Source: Aureobasidium sp. EXF-3400 (lineage: Eukaryota; Ascomycota; Dothideomycetes; Dothideales; Saccotheciaceae). Taken from it: a stretch of DNA of 27,420 nt. Shown here piece after piece: positions 18,672 to 27,325 of the stretch. Below the pieces are notes generated by a model. The model worked only from the letters and a program-made list of their open reading frames with translations. It did no database searches and was not told where the DNA came from. The position numbers and the translations under genes are program-made. Location: contig SWBL01000493.1 in the NCBI GenBank assembly GCA_024195585.1, positions 1 through 27,420 of the forward strand, in the 5' to 3' direction. Numbering within the stretch: position 1 is the stretch's first letter; every line of letters begins with the position of its first letter.

Positions 18672-18811
18672 GTGTGCCCTTGTATAACAATATCGATGTA
18701 TAGAAATAAAAGGTTTGACACCTCCTCTTGCTGGAAGCCTCAGGAGCCCTTGCATCTTTTGTTCGTGCTGTGAGCTGGCTGGCTCATTCGCTGACGTAGC
18801 TCTGCTCGGCT

Positions 18812-18817
18812 CCTCGG
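18812..18817 (+). promoter_or_regulatory. CCTCGG (FarA/FarB-type core) near the lipase
   Basis: CCTCGG is the core recognised by the fatty-acid-responsive FarA/FarB regulators of filamentous fungi (known from Aspergillus). This copy is 141 bp upstream of the lipase ATG at 18671. The hexamer also occurs elsewhere in the window, so position and gene function are what make it suggestive. Confidence 0.3.
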
Positions 18818-19454
18818 CTTCTTTCTTGCTGCAACTTGCTCTTTTCTGTTATCACATGCTTGACTTTGTCGGATGCTTGTCTTGTCTCTGTCAGTCTGCT
18901 GTCCTGTCAAGGCATTGAGCCGCATGTCTCCTACTAGCAGATTGTCGTATTCTTTGCTGCTGTTCGGGCGTGTGCTGTGTTCAAGTTTGTGGCTTGTCAG
19001 CACTCTCACCCTGTCTCTATGCTCTTTCATGTTCTATCCATTTCAAACAGCACGTATGATCATGCAAAGAATGAGGAATGTTAGCTGATACAGCTACTTA
19101 CTACAAAGCTCAATCTCTACGTAAGAAGAGGTGCGTCGAGGCATCTGGGTTGAAGTACCATGCGCTTCCGTGATTTTCAGAACATCCATGCAGCAAACCA
19201 TTGTGAGCCCAAGTCTTACCCCGACAAAGATCCTGTCAAGATAAGCTCAAAACTCAACGAGTCAGAAAATGACTACAGCTGCATAAGAAGTGATCAGACA
19301 GATCTGTTAGATACCCTTACGTAGATAGAAACAGTAACCGACACTGAAGTAGTTGTTTGAGGACATTTTACGACCACCAAGTATGACGGAGCTCAGGGCT
19401 TCGGAAGCAGTATCCGAAAGGACCCCTGACCTCTAGCGTCAGTGCTCAAAGGAA

Positions 19455-19460
19455 CCTCGG
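19455..19460 (+). promoter_or_regulatory. CCTCGG (FarA/FarB-type core) near the isomerase
   Basis: This is a second copy of the fatty-acid response core in the same divergent promoter, 140 bp upstream of the enoyl-CoA isomerase ATG. Genes of beta-oxidation in filamentous fungi are known FarA/FarB targets. The site is a plausible candidate, but no binding can be shown from sequence. Confidence 0.35.
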
Positions 19461-19599
19461 TACCCCACGCAACAACGTTCTCACAAGATGCCTAGGTACA
19501 GATGATCTGAGATCCATAACCACGACTCTCTCCTTGAGATAACCCTTCATCACATCAGTTCCCATTAATCTTTAGATCATAGTATTGTTCACATCAACA

Positions 19600-20491
19600 A
19601 TGTCTCAAGTCGAGCAAGAGATCACACTCGAGACCCGCGGGCACATCGCCATCATCACCCTCAATGTCCCAAAGAAGCTGAATGCTCTCAATGCAGACCA
19701 CTATTATCGTCTTGCCAAACTGATGAAAGAGGCTGCCGCTATGGACAACACCTACATCACAGTCCTAACAGCAAAAGGACGTTTCTTCTCCGCGTACGTT
19801 GTTCCCTCCTTTCCTACCCCAAACAACAACAACACAAGAAGGTGCTGATAATGATCAAAACAACAGAGGCGCAGACGTCTCAATCTCAAAAGCACCACCA
19901 AAAGACGTAGATGTTCAACGCTACTACCTGCACAGCTTCGTGGCTCAAAACCTGAACATCACACACGCCTTCTACACACACCCCAAGATCCTGATTGTCG
20001 CTTTGAACGGGCCTGCTGTAGGCCTTTCCGCAGCACTCACTGGATTCGCAGACTTTGTTTATGCTGCTCCGCACACTTTTATCTTGACTCCATTCAGCAG
20101 TTTGGGCTTGGTGACAGAGGGTGGTTCTAGCAGAGCTTTCGTGTCGAGACTGGGCATTTCAAAGGCCAATGAGGCGCTGATTATGAGTAAGAAGTTGACT
20201 TGTGAGGAGCTTGTCAATGTTGGGTATGTCAATGGTGTCATTGATGTCAAGCCTGGCGAGGATGCCAAGTTTTTGGACTTGGTTCTGCAGGAGGTTGATG
20301 ACAGACTTGGCAAGCACTTGGTTCCGGACAGTCTTATGGGTATTAAGAAGCTGATCAGGAGACCTGAGAGAGACCTTTTAGATGCTCAGGGTGTTGCTGA
20401 GGTCTTTGGTGGATTGGAACGATTCGTCAGTGGTGTACCCCAGGAGGAATTCAGGAAGATTGCTTCTGGTGAGAAGAAGCACAAGCTGTAG
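19600..20491 (+). CDS. ECI1: Peroxisomal delta3,delta2-enoyl-CoA isomerase (2 exons)
   Basis: Model: exons 19600-19793 and 19867-20491, giving 272 aa; the 73-nt intron has a GTACGT donor and CAACAG acceptor. The join rebuilds FFSAGADVS, the first oxyanion-hole segment of crotonases. The second segment is LNGPAVGLSAAL. The active-site Glu expected in Eci1-type isomerases lies in LVTEGGSSRAF. The enzyme moves 3-enoyl double bonds to position 2 so that unsaturated fatty acids can enter beta-oxidation. The protein ends KKHKL; -HKL is a PTS1-type peroxisomal signal, close to the -HRL of yeast Eci1. The ATG at 19600 has A at -3. It diverges from the monoglyceride lipase, whose product fatty acids this pathway burns. 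A plain enoyl-CoA hydratase is less likely, because the single-Glu TEGG arrangement and the C-terminus favour Eci1. Confidence 0.92.
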
Positions 20492-20655
20492 ATTCGCTTG
20501 TGTACATGTATCTTCCCGTTGAACGATCACAATTCATGAAACCCGAAGGAGAGATATGTTTGTTGTAACGACTCATTAGGATAAGTCAAAATTAGTGCTC
20601 ATGATAGACTTAGGGGTATCAAAGAAAGGAGACAATGCAGCATGCGCTAAGCAAT

Positions 20656-21616
20656 TCATTTCCTCCTCTTACCATTCCAGTCAATAAACAGACCGACATC
20701 CTTGATGACAGCAGACGGAATGCCCATCTTCTGTGCCCACATGGGTAGGTTGCCTTTTGCATCAGAAGCAGTCGCCATTTGCCACTTTACGTTCATGTCT
20801 TCAATCATGGTACAACGCTCAATGCTGACATACTGGCCCAAGGTGACAGGCTTCCTCTTCTCGGCAGTATCACCTGAGAGCTTGTTCTTGTGCGTCGAGT
20901 ACATTGCATTGTCCAGCTTGGTAATGTCGACCGGTATCTGAACAACCAGGAAGGACGGATCCTTAGGGCCTGCCGAGCGGGCTGTAACAACAAGCACGGG
21001 AAAAGCGCGGTTGTCCAAAGGAGGCGGGATATGATGACACATCTCAAAGACTTTCATGGCGTGGATTAGTGTCAGGTAACGTGTATGGAATAAGCCAAGA
21101 CTCACTGCTCAAGCCAACCTTCTCCCAGTTTCCAACCTTGGCCTGCTTCTCAGCCAGCTTAGAATCCCAGGACAGAACTTTGTGTGCATCAAACACATCC
21201 GGAGTGTACTGTGACTCATGCAGACTGTGGTCGTCAAGCAGACCGGCCTCGAACTCGTCCCAATTGGCAGTTCCTGGTTCCTTCTTGTTCTCATGAAGAC
21301 TAGTACGTGCAAACCATGCCTCGTCGTGTGCACTGGGACCCAATTTGGAAGCAGAAATCTCATGAGCCAGTAGTTGGATGGTAGCCTTTGCGGGCGGAGA
21401 CTTTTTTGAGCGGTCCTTGATGGCAAAGTTCTGTGGTAGGTAGTCGGTCATGAAAGTCGAGGCTTCGGTCAAGACATTGGTGATGAAGGTTTCTAGGTCT
21501 GGCAGTGCCGGAGCACCCGCTTGCAATGCTGCCAGATCCGGGTGGGCAGGTAGCTGTGCTGGGCTGAGGGCGCGAAGACGCACCAGCTGACCGTAGGGTT
21601 GAATACCAGTACTCAT
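20656..21616 (-). CDS. DUF3074 START-like protein (2 exons)
   Basis: Model: exons 21616-21106 and 21050-20656, giving 301 aa. The 55-nt intron has a GTGAGT donor and CTGAC branch site, and the AAAG acceptor is a little weak. Conserved DUF3074 landmarks are visible: an N-terminal helical part (LETFITNVLTEASTFMTDYL) and a middle beta stretch with RTSLHENK. The C-terminal signature is RAFPVLVVTAR, FLVVQIPVDI, YVSIERC, ATASDAKGNLPMWAQKMG and VIKDVGLFIDW. DUF3074 proteins are fungal relatives of the START/Bet v1 helix-grip fold, which binds lipids or other hydrophobic ligands in a cavity; the ligand of this family is not known. It ends in KRRK, with no signal peptide or membrane helix, so it is probably cytosolic or nuclear. 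It converges with the isomerase gene: only 164 bp separate the stop codons, so the transcripts may overlap. Confidence 0.9.
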
Positions 21617-22180
21617 ACTCGTCGATGTGGTGTGATGCCCAGTAGATAGAAATAGGTTGATGTGAATAGTTGTGTTGTCTGTTCTCGAACGGTTATGGCT
21701 GGAGTTCAGGTCGAAGGCGCGGCGATCGGCCAGACCACAGAAACGTCATGTTGCCATCGTGACCAGCACGCATCATGCCTTCCTTACCTTTCCAACTTTC
21801 GTATCGCTACTGTATTGTATATACACTTCGCATGACACATCACAACGCATGCGAATCTTCACTCGGAAGAAGGACCGAGGAACACCACCATGCCTGAGCC
21901 CTTGAACCCTGACAACAAACCATCCTTCTTGGCCAAGAGTGGGGCGGCTGAGTTCGCGGCAGTCGCTTCTCCCGATCGAGCTATACCGCTCCACGACCCG
22001 TCGCTACATTTCTCTTCATATCGCTTCTAACTCGCCGCCGTTGCGCCTTTGCCCTCGATGACAGCAGCCCTATGCGGCTATGGCGAAATGCCGCTGCCGC
22101 CCCCTCGGGTCAGTAAATATCAACCTCTGCCCTCCTATAACCATCTGTAACTTGTCTTTCCTATCATACCACCAAATCCA
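21617..22180. other. Divergent promoter: DUF3074 / alpha-beta hydrolase
   Basis: This 564-bp region lies between two divergent genes. The overlapping short frames on both strands show no family motif. I see AT-rich words (TGTATATAC near 21816, TAAATA near 22114) that could act as core promoter elements, but none is convincing. Confidence 0.45.
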
Positions 22181-23095
22181 ATGTTACTCGCCTTGAGGAA
22201 CCTCTTCAGGTACTTGCGTCTCAAGGCGCTCGTCAGCTTTGCCCGCCTCCATGTGTGGTGGAGTGGCATGATGCCAGAGGCCTCACCGGACTCTGTTTTG
22301 CAGATTCCATCAAGGACTGGTCGCAGCATCAGAGGCCATTTCTATAAATCGACTTCTTTCACTCCTGGCATCCCATCACCTCTCTTGATCAACTTCCACG
22401 GCAGCGGTTTCGTTTTTTCTCTTCACGGCTCGGACGACTTGTTCTGCCGCAAAGTTTCTACTTCAACTCCTTACTCGGTCCTCGACATTCAATACAGCCT
22501 AGCCCCGGAATACCCATGGCCAGCATGTCACAACGATGCCCAAGACGTCGTAAACTGGGTCCTCGGCCAACCTGACACCTACTCGACTTCTCAAATCGCT
22601 ATTTCTGGGTTCAGCGCTGGTGCAAATATGGCTTGTGTTGCGGCTTCATTGACCTTTCCCAAGAACACTTTCAACTCCCTGCTAGCCTTCTACCCACCTA
22701 CCGATCTCTCCATCAAGCCAGAGGCAAAATCAGCTCCAGAAGAAGATGGCAGATCCGATGATTCGACTGCAAAAATGGCAGACTTGTTTAATGCTTGCTA
22801 CCTGCGCCTGGACCCTGATAATGCAGACCCTCGTGTCTCGCCTGCTCTTGGACCTGTGGAGAACTATCCCGAGAACTCCTTGTTTATTACCTGCGGACGC
22901 GACAGTCTCTGTCTTGAAACTGAAGGGTTGGCCAAGCGCGTTGAGAAGAGACATGGAGACAGTGTAGTGCTAAGACGCATGGATAAATGCGGACATGCCT
23001 GGGACAAGAGAGTGGCTCCCGGCTCACATCAGGAACGCAAGCGCGACGAGGCGTACGGATTGGCTATTGAAATGCTGATGAAGACAAAGCAATGA
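22181..23095 (+). CDS. Alpha/beta hydrolase (fold-3, HSL-like esterase/lipase)
   Basis: Single exon, 304 aa, ATG at 22181. The protein shows the hormone-sensitive-lipase-like layout. The oxyanion motif is NFHGSGF, a variant of the usual HGGGF. It is followed by DIQYSLAPEYPWPA, typical of fold-3 hydrolases, and the nucleophile elbow SGFSAGAN. The acid appears in FITCGRDSLCLET and the catalytic His in DKCGHAWD. Residues 1-23 (MLLALRNLFRYLRLKALVSF and on) are hydrophobic with regularly spaced Arg/Lys and could form a membrane-associating helix; they do not look like a cleaved signal. The likely reaction is hydrolysis of a short- or medium-chain ester or a lipid. The true substrate is unknown. 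It lies in the same neighbourhood as the monoglyceride lipase, enoyl-CoA isomerase and START-like protein, which makes a lipid substrate a reasonable guess. Confidence 0.88.
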   Translation: MLLALRNLFRYLRLKALVSFARLHVWWSGMMPEASPDSVLQIPSRTGRSIRGHFYKSTSFTPGIPSPLLINFHGSGFVFSLHGSDDLFCRKVSTSTPYSVLDIQYSLAPEYPWPACHNDAQDVVNWVLGQPDTYSTSQIAISGFSAGANMACVAASLTFPKNTFNSLLAFYPPTDLSIKPEAKSAPEEDGRSDDSTAKMADLFNACYLRLDPDNADPRVSPALGPVENYPENSLFITCGRDSLCLETEGLAKRVEKRHGDSVVLRRMDKCGHAWDKRVAPGSHQERKRDEAYGLAIEMLMKTKQ

Positions 23096-23593
23096 TTGGA
23101 AGAACGATTGTAGCAGTGCGAAAGACATGGACATTGGGTAGAGGTAATTAGAGGTTTGTATTCATCTTGCGCAGTTCGCAGTCTCGCTTTGCTTCTTTTC
23201 TTCCTCTGCTCCAAGATCGACAAAACAAAAAGAGACAGAACTAATTACAGCGCTCGTTCGGACTGTACAGTGTGTCCAGAAAATAAAGAAAAGACAGTTG
23301 AAGAAAACAAAAAAGAAGGGGTATCTTTTCGAATCGCGCCGGCCACATGCAACATGCATCCATCATTAACTCGTGAAGAAACGAACACCAAAAGAAGAAA
23401 ATCAACCAGAAGCTCAAAAAACGACAAGACTGGGAAAATGCATGCAACGAGAGAGCATAGTGCCGATGGCGCCGATACCATGCAACATGCGCAAAGAAAC
23501 TGGAAAGAAAGGCAGATGAACCCTGACTGACTGTGTCAGGTACTGTGAGTGACTGGGCGGTGGTTGGGCTGTCGAATTGCGCTATCAACAAAT
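23096..23593. other. Convergent 3' intergenic region with CATGCAAC words
   Basis: This 498-bp stretch lies between the stops of the hydrolase (+) and the 449-aa protein (-). It is purine/A-rich on the plus strand from about 23220. An exact 12-mer CATGCAACATGC occurs at 23346-23357 and again at 23479-23490, with the partial copy CATGCAAC at 23441. No gene is supportable. Confidence 0.5.
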
Positions 23594-25001
23594 TCAGGGA
23601 ATGACTGTATCGGCGCCGGACTGGCTCTTCACGGTGCCGATCTGGCTCTCCCATCTATCGATCTTGTCGACAAACTCCTGGTTCAGAGACATAGCCGTGC
23701 ATGCGTCGAGGAGAGCCATGGCGTCGTGATAGCGTGCGCGATCACCAGGTCTGGAGATGTCCTTGTTGCGGTTGTAGAAGTGGAACAGAGCGCGACGTTT
23801 GCCGTAAGCATCCAAGGACCAGTAACCCGGCATGACGATTTCAGCTTTGGTGTTGACGAGCTCAAGAGGGGCTACACGCTGCTTGCGGTAGAAGGCGAGT
23901 GCCGAGCGAAGACTCTGGAAGGCCTCCTTGATGTCGTCGCGGATCTCCTTCTCCTTGCGGGTGTAGTAGTCGTTGCCCTGAACAGCTGGAGTACTTCTAG
24001 TACGACGATGCTGCTGGGTGTTAGGATTGAGGACGGTAGAGGCGTTGGACGACATGAGATTGTTGAGGGCCGAGCACTGCGAATTAAGGTCGTTGATACG
24101 GCGAACAAAGCGATCCATCTTCAGGTCAACCTCACGCAAGTCGTAGCGCAAGCTCTTAGCTGCGCGGTCCGCATGGTAGACATACCACTGAGAGATGTCC
24201 TCCTCGGAAACAGTGGTCTGGTCGGCTGAGTTGGGTTTAGGTGAAGTAGTGGAAGCCATTCTGGGTGTTGCATAGTCGAACGAGAGGTCGTTGAAGGAGG
24301 TGCCGGTGTTGGAGATTCCGATCGAGTTCTTGTTCACGGGGACCAGGGCGGTGTTGTGTTTGTCAGAAGTGCTGGCAGTCATGTCGGAAGTGGTAACGAC
24401 AGCATCGGTGTCGTCAGTAGAAGAGATGGAAAGATCCATGATGGCGTTGACAGGGGCGCTAATGGTGGTTGAGGTCGAAGTGCTGTGGTCTTTGATGATG
24501 ATTTTGGGAACCTTTGGCTGTTCGTATTGGTATTTGACCTCGCTGGGCTTGGGTGGCTGGTGGGACCAGTCGGATACTTCGACAGTGGGAGTATCGGGAG
24601 GCGTAGGGGGCATAAACTCCGGGCTGGATTCGACAGCGCAGTCGTCGGGTGTAGCAGGCTGAACGATAGGAGTAGTCGGAACCTTCAGAGCAGGTTCACT
24701 GAGAGGACGAGGTAGACGCGAGTATGAATGGCTGCGCAGGGTGGATGAAATTTCACTTAGGAAAGTGGCATTATTCTTGATGAGTTTGCCGTGGTTGTCC
24801 AGGACGCCGACCAGGCGCTTGACGAAGCTGTATGATTGTTTTGGTTAGTTGTGTAAGAGGGCCGCTCATGTTTATCAAAACGTACCCAGCGTGGAAATCA
24901 TCGCGGGGGCCTGGAGTGCTGCTGGCGCGGCGATGCTGCTGTGGTTCCTGTTTGGGCGCGCCGAGTCCATCGTCACGACCGGTCGAGCGTGAGCGCGACA
25001 T
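23594..25001 (-). CDS. Unrecognised protein with coiled-coil and conserved-looking C-terminal domain (2 exons)
   Basis: Model: exons 25001-24886 and 24827-23594, giving 449 aa; the 58-nt intron has a GTACGT donor and ATACAG acceptor. I do not recognise a named family. Residues 1-37 are charged and Ser/Arg-rich (MSRSRSTGRDDGLG). Residues about 36-75 form a helix-like segment (DDFHAGFVKRLVGVLDNHGK). Residues about 80-250 are Pro/Thr/Ser-rich and probably disordered, with PPTPPDTP and APVNAIMDLS patches. From about 255 a folded region begins: EEDISQWYVYHADRAAKSLR, then a heptad-like stretch LREVDLKMDRFVRRINDLNS, a basic linker, a charged helix (EKEIRDDIKEAFQSLRSALA), and WSLDAYGKRRALFHFYNRNK to the end. 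There is no signal peptide or membrane helix. The domain may mediate protein interaction, but that is only inference. The clean exon junction and long open second exon support a real gene. Confidence 0.82.
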
Positions 25002-25663
25002 TCCGACTAGGATCTATCACGGTTTCAAAAGTCGATGAATGAATCCGGGGTTGGTCTGACCGTGCCTTCCGAACCTGCGGAGGATGTGAACGTTATGTGT
25101 CAGAGAAACGACTATCCGCAACGGCGCAAGCTGGCAGTGCGGCAGCAGCGGTGTGGGTGAAGCAACAATAACAAGAGCCTTCGAGGGAGAGAAAACAAAG
25201 GCGACGTCAAGCTTGTCAATGTGTGTGAGGCTGGAAACTCGCGCTTGCAGCAACGCCGTCAATCGCGTTCTGCCTTGTAGATTGCTCGATTAATTATTGG
25301 TTGTGCTTTACCGATGCCATGGTCCTCGTCACTAAGCGCCATGACCAAGTGCTGCCCAAGCCTTGACCTGCTGTCGCTCCCGCTCCCGAGCCATTGTTTG
25401 GTCTTTCTGCATATATCCCAGAAGTTACTGCGAGGTCAAAGGTAGAGAAGAGGTATCATTTCCATCATGCGCCGTCCTTTTTCTATGTTACAATTCAAAG
25501 CATTGGCTGGCCGTTTGCAAAATTCCCATAAACATCCCCAAACATTGTACACCCAATCCGACTGCCCCTGCAGCCTGATGCAGCTATTAAACAAATCGCT
25601 CCTCGCCTCCATACTTAGACGGCAATCGTCGCATAAACTTCTACATTATGGCGTTCAAATCGT
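25002..25663. other. Intergenic: promoter/leader of the 449-aa gene
   Basis: This 662-bp stretch lies between two minus-strand genes. The part next to 25001 is probably the 5' leader and promoter of the 449-aa protein; the part next to 25663 is the 3' region of the carrier gene. An open minus frame at 25017-25262 has no family features and most likely lies in the leader. Confidence 0.5.
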
Positions 25664-26779
25664 CTAGAGAACCTTGTTGAAAGCAGGGATAAGAGTCTGA
25701 GCCAGCCAGAAACTGAAAACGAGCTTGGGACCAGTCATCAGGAGCTTGGGGGTAAGACCCTTGAAGAAGGCAGTCATGCCCTCGTGCTTGGCCATGTTGG
25801 AGATGATACGGAAGCCAGACTCCTTGGCCTCGAAGTTGCGGTTCTGAATACGGGTCTTGACGACATCGAGAGGAGCCGAGACGATGAGCGAAGCAGAGGC
25901 ACCGGCAATCGAGGCGATAAAGTTCTGGAACCAGGTAGCACTGTTGTAGTCGGAGAGCTTGAAGAAGTATTCCTTGGCAGCGGCACTACCACCGAAGAGC
26001 TGTATCATGCGTTAGTGATATGTTCCTGCCAGAGACAAGTCGAGTATACGCACTGCGAAAGAGCCGGGAGCGTTACGGGCGGCAGTCCAGCCCCAACCTC
26101 TGTAGAGACCGAAGCCCTCGTCGGCGATGATTCTGAAGAGACCGCGACCACGGAAGGCCTCAGGGTTTGTTTGACGCTTGATCTTGAGAACGTCGAGAGG
26201 GAGAATGACAATCTCACCAATACCGATCAAACTGAGGGTTGTTAGCCATGCGCCTCGGCAATTTCAAGAGCGCCGATCGAGTCTTACCTGCCAGCAGTGG
26301 CGTGCATGATGGCCTTGCCATTGCGCTTGCCGAAAGTGGAGTCGAAGAGGTCGCCATGGTTCTTGGCCAGGTAGTCGCGCATGAAGGGCTGACCACCGTA
26401 CTTGTAGACACGCTGCATGATCTTGTAGGCAGCGGCATAGCCGAGACCGGGGAAGAGAGAGAAGAAACGAGTGCCGAAGGGAGCAGCGGCCTTGTCCTTG
26501 AAGATGACGGCGTTGAACTGGGTCATGCCCGAGATCTTGCCCTGGTTGCTCATGAGACGTTTGGCGATGGTGTCGACAGGGTGGAAGACGGCGAGCTCGG
26601 CAATACCAGCGGAACCTGCTTCAAGTCAGCTGTACGTTCGTGCCTGTTCCAAGGACAATCTGCGCACCAGCACCGAGGACTCTAGCAGCGGTCGACTCCT
26701 TCTTGTACTCCTTGGACGAGCCGGACAGAACCTCGCCCGACTTGGAGGCAGCATCCTTGGGTGAGGGAAGGTTGACCAT
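25664..26779 (-). CDS. GGC1: Mitochondrial GDP/GTP carrier GGC1 (4 exons)
   Basis: Model: exons 26779-26668, 26615-26288, 26231-26054 and 25999-25664, giving 317 aa (yeast Ggc1 is 300). Introns are 52, 56 and 54 nt. The joins rebuild LGAGSAGIAELAVFHPVDT, HATAGSLIGIGEIVILPLDV and APGSFALFGGSAAAKEY. All three agree closely with yeast Ggc1 across the junctions. The three carrier signatures (PxDxxxxR/K-type) are visible as HPVDTIAKR, LPLDVLKIK and APLDVVKTR. The protein exchanges mitochondrial GDP or GMP for cytosolic GTP across the inner membrane, supplying GTP to matrix translation and RNA synthesis and affecting iron balance. The N-terminal 35 residues are a hydrophilic Ser/Lys-rich extension longer than in yeast. 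Upstream lies a 5S rRNA gene on the opposite strand, about 550 bp away. Identity is very strong. Confidence 0.96.
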
Positions 26780-27325
26780 TGTGACGTGTCTGAGTGAGTG
26801 AAGATACTCGGGAAAGGGTGGACGAGGATGTACGGGGTCGAACAAGGAGATGGTACAAGAGTGCGAGCGAAAGGACGACTAGAAGGAGGAAAAGGCACGC
26901 ACGCGATATGGATTATGCTGAGTTGCTCATGCACCAACGCCGACCTCGTCGCGACTTTTTTTTGGGCCGTGCGCCAGCTTTCTCCGGTCCACCTCCGCGT
27001 CAAGCTGCTTTTCCATGATCCATATCAATGACCGAGGGACTCGTCGGCCCGCCTTGAATCGGCTCATTGCATGCTTGTCTTTGTGCGAGAGCAGTTGCTT
27101 GAGGAACAATCGCCCTGTCCCTCGGTCACAGATTCTCGTCACTTTTGCTCGAGACTATCGATAACTTGCAGCTCCCATCGCTCAATGGCTTTGTTGGCCA
27201 TCCTTTGAGTGCTAGCCCAACGGTCAGTCATGTTCACGATCGCATCCTGCGAGACGAACGTTGTGAACTGCTGTAGGACGCCGTGCATGAAGCAGTATCT
27301 ATTCCCAAAAAATAACGTTCATAGT
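26780..27325. other. Divergent region between GGC1 and 5S rRNA
   Basis: This 546-bp region must contain the GGC1 promoter and the 5' flank of the 5S gene. The overlapping open frames on both strands lack any motif. An A-rich word (CCAAAAAATAACG, about 27305-27317) lies 10-20 bp before the 5S start and could be a Pol III upstream element; that is a guess. Confidence 0.45.

Larger units (their letters stand above)
18672..19599. other. Divergent promoter: lipase / enoyl-CoA isomerase
   Basis: This 928-bp region separates the two lipid-metabolism genes. It contains two CCTCGG hexamers (18812-18817 and 19455-19460), listed separately, and a perfect 15-bp palindrome TAGCTGATACAGCTA at 19082-19096. 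The first 84 bp may be coding if the lipase starts at 18755. No other gene is supportable. Confidence 0.5.

Noticed and set aside
25017..25262. 81-codon minus-strand frame upstream of the 449-aa gene
   Set aside because: No motif and probably in the 5' leader. It cannot be spliced in frame to the next gene without inventing sites.
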